This document shows positions 29,778-38,916 of a stretch of 64,000 bases of DNA, in pieces. The position numbers and the translations under genes were made by a program. The stretch covers positions 48,578 to 112,577 of the forward strand of contig JACZYG010000006.1 in NCBI GenBank assembly GCA_022571215.1, read 5' to 3'. Every line of letters begins with the position of its first letter. Positions within the stretch are counted from its first letter, which is position 1. The DNA comes from Fidelibacterota bacterium (GTDB lineage: Bacteria; Fidelibacterota; SORT01). A model generated the notes under the pieces. It worked only from the letters and a program-made list of their open reading frames with translations, had not been told where the DNA came from and made no database searches.

Positions 29778-32700
29778 ATGAAAGATATAGAAATTTTCTT
29801 TAGGCGCTCAGCCAATTTGTTTTCATTATTGATTCTGTTGGGGATCGGCATTAATACGGCTATTGGACAGGGATTTGGGAAAAATAAAGTTCAATACTCT
29901 GATTTTAAATGGGAATATATTCAATCCAAGCATTTTGACGTCTACTTCACGCAAGGTGGCAGGGATATAGCGGAATTTGCCGCCACAGCAGCGGAATCAG
30001 CATATGTTACAATTAGCTATACTCTTCGCTGGGACCTGCAAAAGCGTATATCTTTGATCATATATAACTCTCACAATGATTTTCAATCTACAAATGTATC
30101 TTTAGGTTACCTATATGAGGGTATCGGCGGCTTTACGGAACTTTTTAAGAACAGAGTCGTGTTACCGTGGGAAGGCTCATATAAAGAATTCAAAAGCACT
30201 CTTCACCATGAATTAGTTCATGCGATGATAAACGATCTCGTTTATGGCGGCTCGATACAATCGGTGGTATCAGGAAGAGTTTCGCTGAACATCCCCTTAT
30301 GGTTCGGTGAGGGATTCGCTGAATATTCGTCCGATATGTGGGATTCAAGAGCTGATATGTTTATGAGGGACCTTGCGGTAAACGGGGATATTCCGCCGAT
30401 AACGCACCTGAACGGATACTATGCGTACAAAGGCGGCCAATCGGTAATGAAATATATTGCTGAAAAGTACGGCGAAGAGAAGATAGGCGAAATACTCTCA
30501 CGTATGAAAGGAACCAGAAGTGTTGAAGGAGGTTTCAAAGCGGCAATAGGACTGGATCTGGAGGAGCTGTCTAAAAAATGGCAAAAGCACATTAAAAAAC
30601 AATATTGGCCCGATATAGCTGATAGAGAGGAGCCTGAGGAATTTGCCCTTCGGATGACCGATCATCAGAAGATGAGAAACTTTCAGAATGTTTCGCCCGC
30701 AATATCACCCGGAGGAGGAAAGATTGCGTTTCTTTCTGATAAGTCCGGCTATGCGGATGTTTACTTGATGTCTGCGGTAGACGGTAGAATTATTGAGAAA
30801 TTGGTGAGCGGTCAAAAAACTCCCGAATTAGAGGAATTGAAGTGGCTCAATCCCGGAATAAGCTGGTCTCCTGATGGGAAAAAGATCGTGATCGCGACAA
30901 AAAGCGGTGACAAGGACGGGTTGATAATTCTTGATGTAAAGACAAAAGAGATAGTGAGCCATAAATTTGATTTAGACGGAATATTCACCGCTGCATGGTC
31001 ACCATCAGGCGACGAAATTGCGTTTGTAGGAAATAAGGACGGGTACCGGGATATTTATATCTTTGATTTGAACAGTGAAAAGATCAGAAAGATCACCGAT
31101 GACCCGTTTGATGATACCGAGCCTTCATGGTCTCCCGACGGAAGCAAGATCGCTTTTGCATCGGATAGAGGAGATTATCTGATGAAATCCGACCTGCCGG
31201 ACGATTTTAAAATTGTGAACTACGATTTCGGTCCCAAAGATATTTATGTAATGAATTCAGACGGTTCAGGAGTAGAGAGAATTACAAACACTCCTTACAA
31301 TGAAAATTTCCCCTCCTGGGCGCACACGCAAAATAAACTCTCTTTCACTTCCGACAGGGTAGGTATCTGGAATATATATATACATGATTTTGATAACGAC
31401 ACAGAATATCCTATCACCAATACGCTTACCGGAGTTTTTCAACTTTCATGGTCTGCGGACGATACGAAACTCGCTTTTTCCGCTCTTTCCAAGGGTGGTT
31501 ATGATATATATGTATTAAAGAATCCGCTAAATATTAAAGAGGGAGACGTAGTTCTCGAGAAGACTCAATGGGTGAAGAAGATAGAATCAGAGGGACTTAC
31601 ACCTTCTACCGTGACTAAAGCTTATCACGCAAAAGCGAGGAGCGTCAGTATTAAGAGGTTGGCAAAGCAGAATAATGATTATTCCAAATATGTATTTGCT
31701 ACCGGATACAATTCAGATTCTACTAAGATAACCGCAAATGGGATGAAAGATGCCCAGTTAGACACAAGTATTCTCGTAGCCGCGGACGGCTCATACGTAT
31801 CTCAACCGTATAAAACAAAATTTTCTCTCGATCTCATTGATGGAGTAGCGGGTTATAATACCTTTTTCGGCTTTCAGGGAACAACGGTTATGTATTTTTC
31901 GGATGTTTTGGGTAACCATCAAATACAACTCGGCGCGGATTTTCTTATTGACCTTGAAAATAGCGACTATTTTCTAACTTACTTCTATTTGCCGCGCAGG
32001 ACTAATTATGGGATAACGGCGTTTCATACGGCGGATTTCTTCAGCGGAAGCAGATTCGGCAGTGCGCCTATAAGGTATAGAACATTTGGGATAGGATTGA
32101 CTGTATCACGACCGTTCAGCAAATTTAAAAGGTTGGATTACAGCGCTACCTGGTTCAATGTTATCAAAGAGGATATTTTTTCCTTTAACGGTCAGGATGA
32201 GAGGGTGAGTACTATCCTACCCGAAATAAAACTCGTTCATGATACCGTTCTTTTCGGGCGTACGGGACCTATCGACGGCTCAAGATACATCGTGCGTTTT
32301 CAGTTGAGTCCAAAATACAACAAGAACAGTTTCAATTTCCAGAAAGTTGAATTTGACTATCGTAAATACTGGAAGGTCAGCTGGTTTCATTCGTTTGCGG
32401 CAAGGATCTCTGCGGGAGCAACTTTCGGACCTGATGCGCCGGATTATTTCTTAGGCGGAACTTCAGGCTGGATAAATTGGTCGGTGGCAGATGATGATAG
32501 ATTCAGAGAGCAGATAAGTGACATTCAGAATCTGTATTTTTCAGAATTCAAGATGCCGCTGAGAGGCGCAGCATATTATCAGCTTATAGGTAAAAGGTAT
32601 GTCCTGAGCAATTATGAATTCCGTTTTCCAATGGTCAGCAGGCTTGACCTCGGATGGCCGCTTCCCCTACGCTTCCCGCTTATAATGGGAGTAATGTTCA

Positions 32701-32915
32701 CAGATATTGGATTGGCATGGGGTCCTGAAAAGCTCCTGTTGACAAAAACCGGCGCGGATGGCAACAAGCGTTTAAATGACGGATTTCTCGGTTATGGAAT
32801 TGGGGCCCGAATACCCTTAGGATTTTTCATGTTAAAAATAGATATGGCATGGAGCAACAATCTGAATTCTACCTCGAAACCGGCTTATTTCTTCTCGCTC
32901 GGGTCTGATTTTTAA
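29778..32915 (+). CDS. Gluzincin-like peptidase, PD40 propeller and outer-membrane barrel fusion
   Basis: A 1045-residue exported protein of unknown role. I use the ATG at 29778, not the TTG 15 bases earlier, because it leaves a normal signal peptide (charged KDIEIFFRR, hydrophobic, cleavage near AIGQG). Domains: peptidase MA-like zinc domain (about 35-280) with HELVH followed by GEGFAEY; a TolB/WD40 PD40 propeller (about 285-610) with repeats such as 'SWSPDGKKIVIATK' and 'EPSWSPDGSKIAFASD'; and a C-terminal beta-barrel similar to BamA/surface-antigen domains (about 700-1045) ending ...FFSLGSDF with a terminal Phe. It stands alone between divergent genes, probably anchored in the outer membrane with a periplasmic protease and propeller. 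Confidence 0.85.
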   Translation: MKDIEIFFRRSANLFSLLILLGIGINTAIGQGFGKNKVQYSDFKWEYIQSKHFDVYFTQGGRDIAEFAATAAESAYVTISYTLRWDLQKRISLIIYNSHNDFQSTNVSLGYLYEGIGGFTELFKNRVVLPWEGSYKEFKSTLHHELVHAMINDLVYGGSIQSVVSGRVSLNIPLWFGEGFAEYSSDMWDSRADMFMRDLAVNGDIPPITHLNGYYAYKGGQSVMKYIAEKYGEEKIGEILSRMKGTRSVEGGFKAAIGLDLEELSKKWQKHIKKQYWPDIADREEPEEFALRMTDHQKMRNFQNVSPAISPGGGKIAFLSDKSGYADVYLMSAVDGRIIEKLVSGQKTPELEELKWLNPGISWSPDGKKIVIATKSGDKDGLIILDVKTKEIVSHKFDLDGIFTAAWSPSGDEIAFVGNKDGYRDIYIFDLNSEKIRKITDDPFDDTEPSWSPDGSKIAFASDRGDYLMKSDLPDDFKIVNYDFGPKDIYVMNSDGSGVERITNTPYNENFPSWAHTQNKLSFTSDRVGIWNIYIHDFDNDTEYPITNTLTGVFQLSWSADDTKLAFSALSKGGYDIYVLKNPLNIKEGDVVLEKTQWVKKIESEGLTPSTVTKAYHAKARSVSIKRLAKQNNDYSKYVFATGYNSDSTKITANGMKDAQLDTSILVAADGSYVSQPYKTKFSLDLIDGVAGYNTFFGFQGTTVMYFSDVLGNHQIQLGADFLIDLENSDYFLTYFYLPRRTNYGITAFHTADFFSGSRFGSAPIRYRTFGIGLTVSRPFSKFKRLDYSATWFNVIKEDIFSFNGQDERVSTILPEIKLVHDTVLFGRTGPIDGSRYIVRFQLSPKYNKNSFNFQKVEFDYRKYWKVSWFHSFAARISAGATFGPDAPDYFLGGTSGWINWSVADDDRFREQISDIQNLYFSEFKMPLRGAAYYQLIGKRYVLSNYEFRFPMVSRLDLGWPLPLRFPLIMGVMFTDIGLAWGPEKLLLTKTGADGNKRLNDGFLGYGIGARIPLGFFMLKIDMAWSNNLNSTSKPAYFFSLGSDF

Positions 32916-33098
32916 TAAAGACCTTTTGAACCCGGTTACCTGAACTATTACCGCTCGAAGTTCAATTATCAGAATATAATCTGAAATCATCGGTAGATTA
33001 ATTCTCCCTTTATCGCCCGCTATTTCATATATTATCCATGTTGCGAAATAAAATAGCACACTTGTTGTTTAGATGGATAGTTACCTGCACATAACGGT

Positions 33099-34463
33099 AT
33101 GAACGTAAAGACGAAAACAGTGTATGTTTGCGCTAACTGCGGAAGCGCCTCGCCGAAATGGAGCGGCAAATGTAATAATTGCGGGGAGTGGAATACGCTT
33201 TCAGAAGAGATAGTTTCAAAATCCAAAAAGAGCGGTCGGCGGCAGCCGGCAGCTGATGCCGGTCCCGTTCGCCTTGCGGATTTCGACTCTAATTCCGTTC
33301 AACAAATCTCTACAAATATAGGTGAGCTTGACAGGGTTTTGGGTGGCGGAATCGTTCCGGGCAGCGTCGTTCTCGTTGCCGGTGACCCGGGAATAGGAAA
33401 ATCTACTCTAATGCTTCAAATGGCAGTTATGGTATCGAGCGGAATTCCAGGAGATATTATCTATTCCGCGGGGGAAGAATCGGGGCAGCAAATCAAAATG
33501 AGAGCGGAGAGGATAGGTTTAAACTGTTCTGACATACTGATCCTGCCTGAAAACAACATAGATATAGTGCTCCAACATCTTTATACAAAGTCAAACGGAT
33601 TGTTGATAGTTGATTCGATCCAGACCGCTTATACGGACAACCTCGAGAGTTTTGCCGGAAGCGTCTCACAGGTTCGCGAAACAGCGGGTATGCTTCTTAA
33701 AATGGCAAAAACAACGGGAAACAGCGTGTTCATTGTCGGTCATATCACGAAAGAAGGTTCTATAGCGGGTCCGAAAATGCTTGAGCATACTGTTGATACA
33801 GTGCTTTATATGGAAGGCGAAAAGTTGAACTCTTATCGTATTCTGAGATGCATAAAAAACAGATATGGTTCGACCAACGAAATCGGCGTTTTTGAGATGC
33901 GAGAGAAAGGTCTTGTAGAGGTAAAAAATCCGTCCATGTTTTTTCTGACGGGCAGAGAGGAGATGGTTCCCGGATCAATTGTTATCGTAAGCATGGAGGG
34001 GACACGTCCGATACTCATAGAGATACAGGCTTTGGTCAGCCGTTCTTCATACGGGACACCGCAACGAAACAGTACAGGCGTGGACAACAGAAGATTATCC
34101 ATGATGATAGCCGTGTTGGAGAAAAGAGCCGGAGTTCTGCTTGGGATGAGTGACGTATTTGTCAATTTGACCGGCGGGCTTAAAATTTCGGAAACTTCTA
34201 TCGATTTAGGTATAGTGGTAGCCATGGCGTCGAGCTTCAGAGACAAACCTGTGGATGATGGAGTGGTTATAATCGGTGAAGTCGGGCTTGGAGGAGAAGT
34301 AAGACCTGTTTCGCTCTTAAACAGACGGTTGAAAGAAGCGTTCGACCTCGGATTTAAACATGCGGTCATCCCTAAAATCAAAAAAGAATCTGTCAAACCT
34401 CCTAAAGGGATGAGACTTACGGAGGTCGCCTCTGTTTCTGAGGCTCTAACCATACTGCTTTGA
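33099..34463 (+). CDS. radA: DNA repair protein RadA (Sms)
   Basis: RecA-like ATPase and branch-migration helicase in recombinational repair. The 454 residues have an N-terminal zinc finger (Cys11, Cys14, Cys25, Cys28), Walker A GDPGIGKST at 95-103, the RadA motif KNRYGS near 252, and a C-terminal Lon-like domain (about 300-454, GGLKISETSIDLG). The stop overlaps the TTG start of tgt, so the two are coupled. Confidence 0.96.
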   Translation: MNVKTKTVYVCANCGSASPKWSGKCNNCGEWNTLSEEIVSKSKKSGRRQPAADAGPVRLADFDSNSVQQISTNIGELDRVLGGGIVPGSVVLVAGDPGIGKSTLMLQMAVMVSSGIPGDIIYSAGEESGQQIKMRAERIGLNCSDILILPENNIDIVLQHLYTKSNGLLIVDSIQTAYTDNLESFAGSVSQVRETAGMLLKMAKTTGNSVFIVGHITKEGSIAGPKMLEHTVDTVLYMEGEKLNSYRILRCIKNRYGSTNEIGVFEMREKGLVEVKNPSMFFLTGREEMVPGSIVIVSMEGTRPILIEIQALVSRSSYGTPQRNSTGVDNRRLSMMIAVLEKRAGVLLGMSDVFVNLTGGLKISETSIDLGIVVAMASSFRDKPVDDGVVIIGEVGLGGEVRPVSLLNRRLKEAFDLGFKHAVIPKIKKESVKPPKGMRLTEVASVSEALTILL

Positions 34464-35593
34464 GCGATAAATTTTTTCTGTTAGAAACTGATTCTCCGGA
34501 CGGCGCCAGAGCAGGAGTTCTGCATACAGAGCACGGTGAAATAAATACTCCCGCATTCATGCCGGTAGGCACGTACGGAGCCGTTAAGTCTCTTTCTCCC
34601 GATGACTTGAAAAATGCCGACACGCAAATAATTTTGGGGAACGCATACCATCTGTACATTCGACCCGGCATAGAGACGATAAACCGGATGGGCGGGTTGC
34701 ACAAGTTTATCGGCTGGGATCAGCCGATACTTACCGACAGCGGCGGGTATCAGGTATTTTCCCTCGCCAAAATGCGGGAAATAGATGACGACGGAGTTAC
34801 ATTCCGTGATCATGTGGATGGCACAAAACACCGGTTCACTCCTTCAATGGTAATGAATGTTGAAAGAACGATAGGAGCCGATATTATTATGGCGTTCGAC
34901 GATTGCGCTCCTTATCCAAGCAGTCTGGATTATCTGTCCGAAGCAGAGAGGAGGACTGCATCGTGGGCAGCCGTTTCTAAGGAATCTTTTGAATCCTCGG
35001 AACCTCTTTACGGATACAGGCAGTTTCTTTTTGGTATCGTTCAGGGGGGGACTCAGAAAGAATTAAGGGAGAAAAGCGCGGAGAAGATCGTATCGCTTGA
35101 TTTCGACGGATACGCCGTCGGCGGGCTTGCGGTCGGTGAGCCGGAAGATATCATGTATGAGCTGTGTGAGTTCAATGCCTCATTGCTGCCGAAGGATAAG
35201 CCTCGTTATCTAATGGGAGTGGGTAGACCGGTAGACCTTATAGAATGCGTGGCGCGGGGAATAGATATGTTCGACTGCGTCATTCCCACGCGTAACGGAA
35301 GAAAGGGTACGGTTTACACAAAGGCAGGCAAACTAAACCTGAACAATTCAACTTATAAGATGGATGAAGACCCGATAGAAGCAGACTGTTCATGCAGCAG
35401 CTGTGAATCCTTTTCTAAAGGGTATCTCAGGCACTTGTTCAAGATGAACGAGACACTCGCGGGAAGAGCGGCGACCATACATAATTTGCACTACTTCAAC
35501 GCTTTGATGAGTGAAATGAGAAAAGCCATTATCGAAGACAAATTTAATGAATTTCGAGACGAGTTCTATTTGATGAGAGGCAATAAGAAATAA
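34460..35593 (+). CDS. tgt: tRNA-guanine transglycosylase
   Basis: Exchanges guanine for preQ1 at the wobble position of GUN-anticodon tRNAs. The 377 residues show TDSGGYQVFSL (general acid/base Asp), FGIVQGG, GGLAVGEP, the nucleophile region MFDCVIPTRNGR, and the zinc site formed by the CSCSSC cluster and a later His. The start is TTG at 34460 overlapping radA. It shares its last base with the next gene. Confidence 0.95.
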   Translation: MSDKFFLLETDSPDGARAGVLHTEHGEINTPAFMPVGTYGAVKSLSPDDLKNADTQIILGNAYHLYIRPGIETINRMGGLHKFIGWDQPILTDSGGYQVFSLAKMREIDDDGVTFRDHVDGTKHRFTPSMVMNVERTIGADIIMAFDDCAPYPSSLDYLSEAERRTASWAAVSKESFESSEPLYGYRQFLFGIVQGGTQKELREKSAEKIVSLDFDGYAVGGLAVGEPEDIMYELCEFNASLLPKDKPRYLMGVGRPVDLIECVARGIDMFDCVIPTRNGRKGTVYTKAGKLNLNNSTYKMDEDPIEADCSCSSCESFSKGYLRHLFKMNETLAGRAATIHNLHYFNALMSEMRKAIIEDKFNEFRDEFYLMRGNKK

Positions 35594-36462
35594 TGCGATT
35601 AAGCGATGACCTGAAAAAAAGGCTTGGCAAGGTAAGACTTATAGCGCTTGACCTTGACGGAACTATGCTGACGGACGATAAAAAAATTATCCCGGAGGTC
35701 AGCAGCGCTGTTGAAAGAGCAAAGGAGGCGGGATACCTGGTCTCAATTTTAACCGGCAGGATGTTTGCGGCGGCGGCTCCATTCGCAAATGCGATGAATC
35801 TCGATATTCCGGTTGTAAGTATGAACGGCACGCTAATCGCCGAATCTCACACAGGAAAAATATTATACGAAAAGACTTTAGACCGGAGTTGTGTTCGAGA
35901 CGTGTTAAACGCTATCGAAGGCGCTCCGGTACATAAATTCGTTTACGAAGGGGAAAATATTCGCCATAGCGTAAAAGATCCGGAGATTTTAAAATACCTC
36001 AAATGGTGGGCGGTAAATATCAAAGAGGTAAAGGAATTTGATATTGAAAGCTACAGAAAAATATATCAAATATTGCTGATAGGCGGGAAGAAAATATTGG
36101 AAAAAATTGCCGAAAATATTAACGGCGATACAAAATGCGACATTACAACATCCGGATTTCCATCTCCGCGATACCCGCTTCATTTTCTCGAAATAAAGAG
36201 ACCGGGCGATTCTAAGGGGAAGGGATTGAAATTTCTTTGTGAATACTATAATGTTTCGCGGGACGAGACGCTTGCGGTCGGGGACTATCTGAACGATTAT
36301 GCGCTGTTCGATGAGGCAGGTCTCTCCGTCGCGGTGGCAAATGCGGTAGACGGTCTGAAAGAGCGAGCGGATATTATCACTGTCCGTACAAATGAAGAGG
36401 GGGCTGTAGCGGAGGTCATAGATATGCTGCTTAACAATGGAAATCAAAAAGCCGTTGATTAA
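35593..36462 (+). CDS. HAD-family Cof-type phosphatase
   Basis: A 289-residue haloacid-dehalogenase hydrolase with a C2 (Cof) cap. Seen are the nucleophile motif IALDLDGTMLTDD near residue 17, SILTGRMF, the Lys in RPGDSKGKGLKFL, and the acidic motif AVGDYLNDYALFD. Such enzymes dephosphorylate sugar phosphates or flavin and pyridoxal phosphates; the substrate here is unknown. It overlaps tgt by one base. Confidence 0.87.
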   Translation: MRLSDDLKKRLGKVRLIALDLDGTMLTDDKKIIPEVSSAVERAKEAGYLVSILTGRMFAAAAPFANAMNLDIPVVSMNGTLIAESHTGKILYEKTLDRSCVRDVLNAIEGAPVHKFVYEGENIRHSVKDPEILKYLKWWAVNIKEVKEFDIESYRKIYQILLIGGKKILEKIAENINGDTKCDITTSGFPSPRYPLHFLEIKRPGDSKGKGLKFLCEYYNVSRDETLAVGDYLNDYALFDEAGLSVAVANAVDGLKERADIITVRTNEEGAVAEVIDMLLNNGNQKAVD

Positions 36463-36508
36463 TAATTTAGACCGTGATTTTTGTAAAGGATAAAGGAGAA
36501 ATTTCAGT

Positions 36509-37057
36509 ATGCCCTGGATAAAAATGATTTCATACGATGATTCCGAAGGAGAATTAAGAGAACAATTTGAACCATTGCAGTATGAACCTGGTAAAATCGC
36601 TCATATTCTTCAAATTCACAGCTTGATCCCCTCGACTATCAGTTCTCACCGTGAATTTTATAATGATATAATGTTCAAGCGCTCTGACCTTTCTCGTAAA
36701 GAAAGGGAATTGATCGCAACGGTAGTTTCTATCCATAATGAATGCCATTACTGAACTCTTCATCACGGAGAGGTTCTCCGCAAGTTAAGCAAAATGGACA
36801 ATATCGTTGAGAAATTGAAGGAAACAGAAATCCCCGATTTTCTTTCAGAACGAGAGAAAACCATTGTGGAATACTCGTTAAAAATCACGAAAACACCTTC
36901 CAAAATGACAAAAGACGACGTTGAAACTCTCAGGAAAGTCGGATTAACAGATGAGGCAATTCTAAACGTGGTAATGGTAAACGGTTACTTTGCATTCGTA
37001 AACCGAATGGCAGACGGACTTGGTATTGAATTGGAAGATTATTGGCTCAACAACTGA
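36509..37057 (+). CDS. AhpD-like peroxidase-related selenoprotein (in-frame TGA = Sec82)
   Basis: Two pieces, 36509-36754 and 36755-37057, lie in one frame separated only by a TGA at 36752-36754. Read through, they give one 182-residue carboxymuconolactone decarboxylase/AhpD-fold protein of the 'peroxidase-related' type (LSRKERELIATVVS before the active site, TDEAILNVVMVNGYFAFVNRMADGLGIELED after it). The TGA falls on the second catalytic residue: E78-C79-H-Y-U82-x3-H86, matching AhpD ECxxCxxxH. An SECIS-like hairpin begins 11 bases downstream. AhpD-type selenoproteins are known in bacteria. The likely role is thiol/selenol peroxide reduction in the cytosol. AAAGGAGA precedes the ATG. The sel genes are not in the window. 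The alternative is a nonsense mutation. Confidence 0.88.
36766..36780 (+). promoter_or_regulatory. Bacterial SECIS-like hairpin after the TGA
   Basis: CGGAGA and TCTCCG form a 6-bp perfect stem with loop GGT. Eleven bases separate the TGA from the stem, the same distance as the upper stem-loop of the E. coli fdhF SECIS. The loop has the paired G's and U expected for SelB recognition. CTT before and AAG after can extend the stem across an internal loop. Confidence 0.82.
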
Positions 37058-37080
37058 AAATTGGTCATTATTTTATAGGT

Positions 37081-38916
37081 ATGCTTGATAAAATCGCTTT
37101 TAAACAAGCTCTCCCGTTAGTAAATTACTGTTTGGACGGCTTCCCAAAACAAATATCAGCTCATTGTCGGAATTCAGCGGAGTTCATCAATAACAAGCCT
37201 GTAATTCTTAATTCCCTCAATTGGTCGGTCTTTATTTGTTTTATATTGCTTATTGACGGTTGCGCAACAAAAGGGCCGATAACGGGTGGTCCGGTGGATG
37301 AAACTCCACCTCAGATAATAGAGACATATCCTGAACCTCGCTCTTTAAACGTAAGCAGAAATGTGAATGTAAAGTTAAAATTCAACGAAAATATGAATCG
37401 TGGAAGCGTTATAACCTCGATATTTATCTCTCCCACACTAAAGCAGAAACCGGAATTCGTCTGGAAAGGATATAAGAAGCTCGAGATACGATTCGCCGAA
37501 GCATTAGAAGAGGAAAAGACGTATGTGGTGACTGTCGGTAGTAATGCCATGGATTCGCATAAGATAAGACTCGATGAGACCTACACGCTCGCATTTTCAA
37601 CCGGGAATAAAATCGATAATGGAACTATATCGGGAAGGATATACGGTAAATACGAAATCGGGAAGACTCTCATTTTCGCTTATCTGATGGAAGAGAGTTC
37701 GAATTTCTCTCCTGACACGCTCAAACCCGATTACACTACCCAATTGTCGAATGAAGGCATCTTTCGGTTCAATTACTTATCCTACGGAAGATATCGGCTT
37801 TTTGGCATAGAGGACAATGACAATAACAGGCTGTTTAACAGCGCGAAAGACCGAATTGCTATTTCACCGTTACCTGACATTATTATTTCCGAAGAGGACA
37901 CTCTTTCTTTCACGTCATTTTACAAATTCAGCAGCGTGAACACGCTTAATCCAAGAGTTCTGACAATCTTTCCTTTGGATAATTCCCATCTGAAATTTCG
38001 AGCTCTTGAACCATTGGTCTTCCCGACTTCAACAGATTCAATTTGGATAAGCGATTCTACTCGTGAAAATAAATTTTATCCGACCGCCATTTATCCCGAT
38101 GCGGAAGATAAGAATATAGTACACTTACACTTTCCGGAGCAAAGTTCGGAGAAGGATTTCAATCTGTTTTTAGGAGCTTTCAAAGACAGTTCGGGAAATA
38201 GTGTGGACAGCTCTTCCTCCTTAATATCGTTCGCATTTTCGGCGAGTTCGGATAGCATACCGCCTGAGCTGCTCAGCGTAGATAACGGTTCGACATCTAA
38301 ATTCATCTATCTACAAGACAGGCTAAAAATCAAATTCAGCGAAGCCGTTTCAGAAGAGAGTAAAGATTCCTCTCTGACTATTCTTAATGCGGATAACGAA
38401 AACGTCCCTTATGCGCTCGATTCAGTGTATCCTAACGTTTGGGAAGTCTATGCTGAAAAAGGTTGGGCATCGGATGAAACTTATTCGTTGTATATTGATC
38501 TTGAAGAGGTAAAGGATCTTTCGGGAAATCCGGCAGCTGATTCGGTATGGACGATGAAGTTCAGGACTGTAAACACCGACACATTCGGGATTATAAGCGG
38601 AACGATACTGACCGATAAAGAATTTGATCTACCGCTATATGTATCAGCCGACAAAGTAGGGGGAAGAGGAAGACAAGTCGGCGCGAAAGTTTCAGCAGAG
38701 GGAAAATTCCGATTGGAAGAGCTGCTTCCGGGGGAATATCTCCTGAACGTTTTTGCCGATAGAGATCGGAACGGCGTATACAGTCCGGGAAGCCTGGTTC
38801 CTTACCTGAATGCAGAGTTGTATTTTCAGAGTCCTGATACCGTCAGTGTCCGGTCGCGTTGGGAAACTTCCGGCCACACGATTGATTTCGGGCAGAGGAT
38901 ATTGAATGAAGAATAA
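37081..38916 (+). CDS. Ig-like domain lipoprotein
   Basis: A large envelope lipoprotein of unknown role. The frame is open from 37042; I use the ATG at 37081 (611 residues), after the selenoprotein stop, but the start is uncertain. The lipobox (FICFILLIDGC) lies near residue 61 from there, too far for a normal signal, so a non-ATG start nearer the hydrophobic stretch is possible. Downstream are Big-5/SbsA-like domains ('PPQIIETYPEPRSLNVS' and 'PPELLSVDNGSTSKFIY', each with FNENM/FSEAV), a carboxypeptidase-regulatory-like domain (GTISGRIYGKYEIG) and a second one near the C terminus (FGIISGTILTDKEFD). This layout is common in FCB lipoproteins. Confidence 0.78.
   Translation: MLDKIAFKQALPLVNYCLDGFPKQISAHCRNSAEFINNKPVILNSLNWSVFICFILLIDGCATKGPITGGPVDETPPQIIETYPEPRSLNVSRNVNVKLKFNENMNRGSVITSIFISPTLKQKPEFVWKGYKKLEIRFAEALEEEKTYVVTVGSNAMDSHKIRLDETYTLAFSTGNKIDNGTISGRIYGKYEIGKTLIFAYLMEESSNFSPDTLKPDYTTQLSNEGIFRFNYLSYGRYRLFGIEDNDNNRLFNSAKDRIAISPLPDIIISEEDTLSFTSFYKFSSVNTLNPRVLTIFPLDNSHLKFRALEPLVFPTSTDSIWISDSTRENKFYPTAIYPDAEDKNIVHLHFPEQSSEKDFNLFLGAFKDSSGNSVDSSSSLISFAFSASSDSIPPELLSVDNGSTSKFIYLQDRLKIKFSEAVSEESKDSSLTILNADNENVPYALDSVYPNVWEVYAEKGWASDETYSLYIDLEEVKDLSGNPAADSVWTMKFRTVNTDTFGIISGTILTDKEFDLPLYVSADKVGGRGRQVGAKVSAEGKFRLEELLPGEYLLNVFADRDRNGVYSPGSLVPYLNAELYFQSPDTVSVRSRWETSGHTIDFGQRILNEE

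Noticed and set aside
33833..34453. 206-codon open frame on the minus strand
   Set aside because: It lies fully inside radA on the opposite strand, is Ser/Thr/Pro-rich as antisense frames here usually are, and has no ribosome binding site or family motif.
36752..36754. General TGA recoding (as in some candidate phyla)
   Set aside because: TGA is the normal stop of many complete genes in this window (pyrG, kdsC, radA and others). Recoding is local, which fits Sec insertion.
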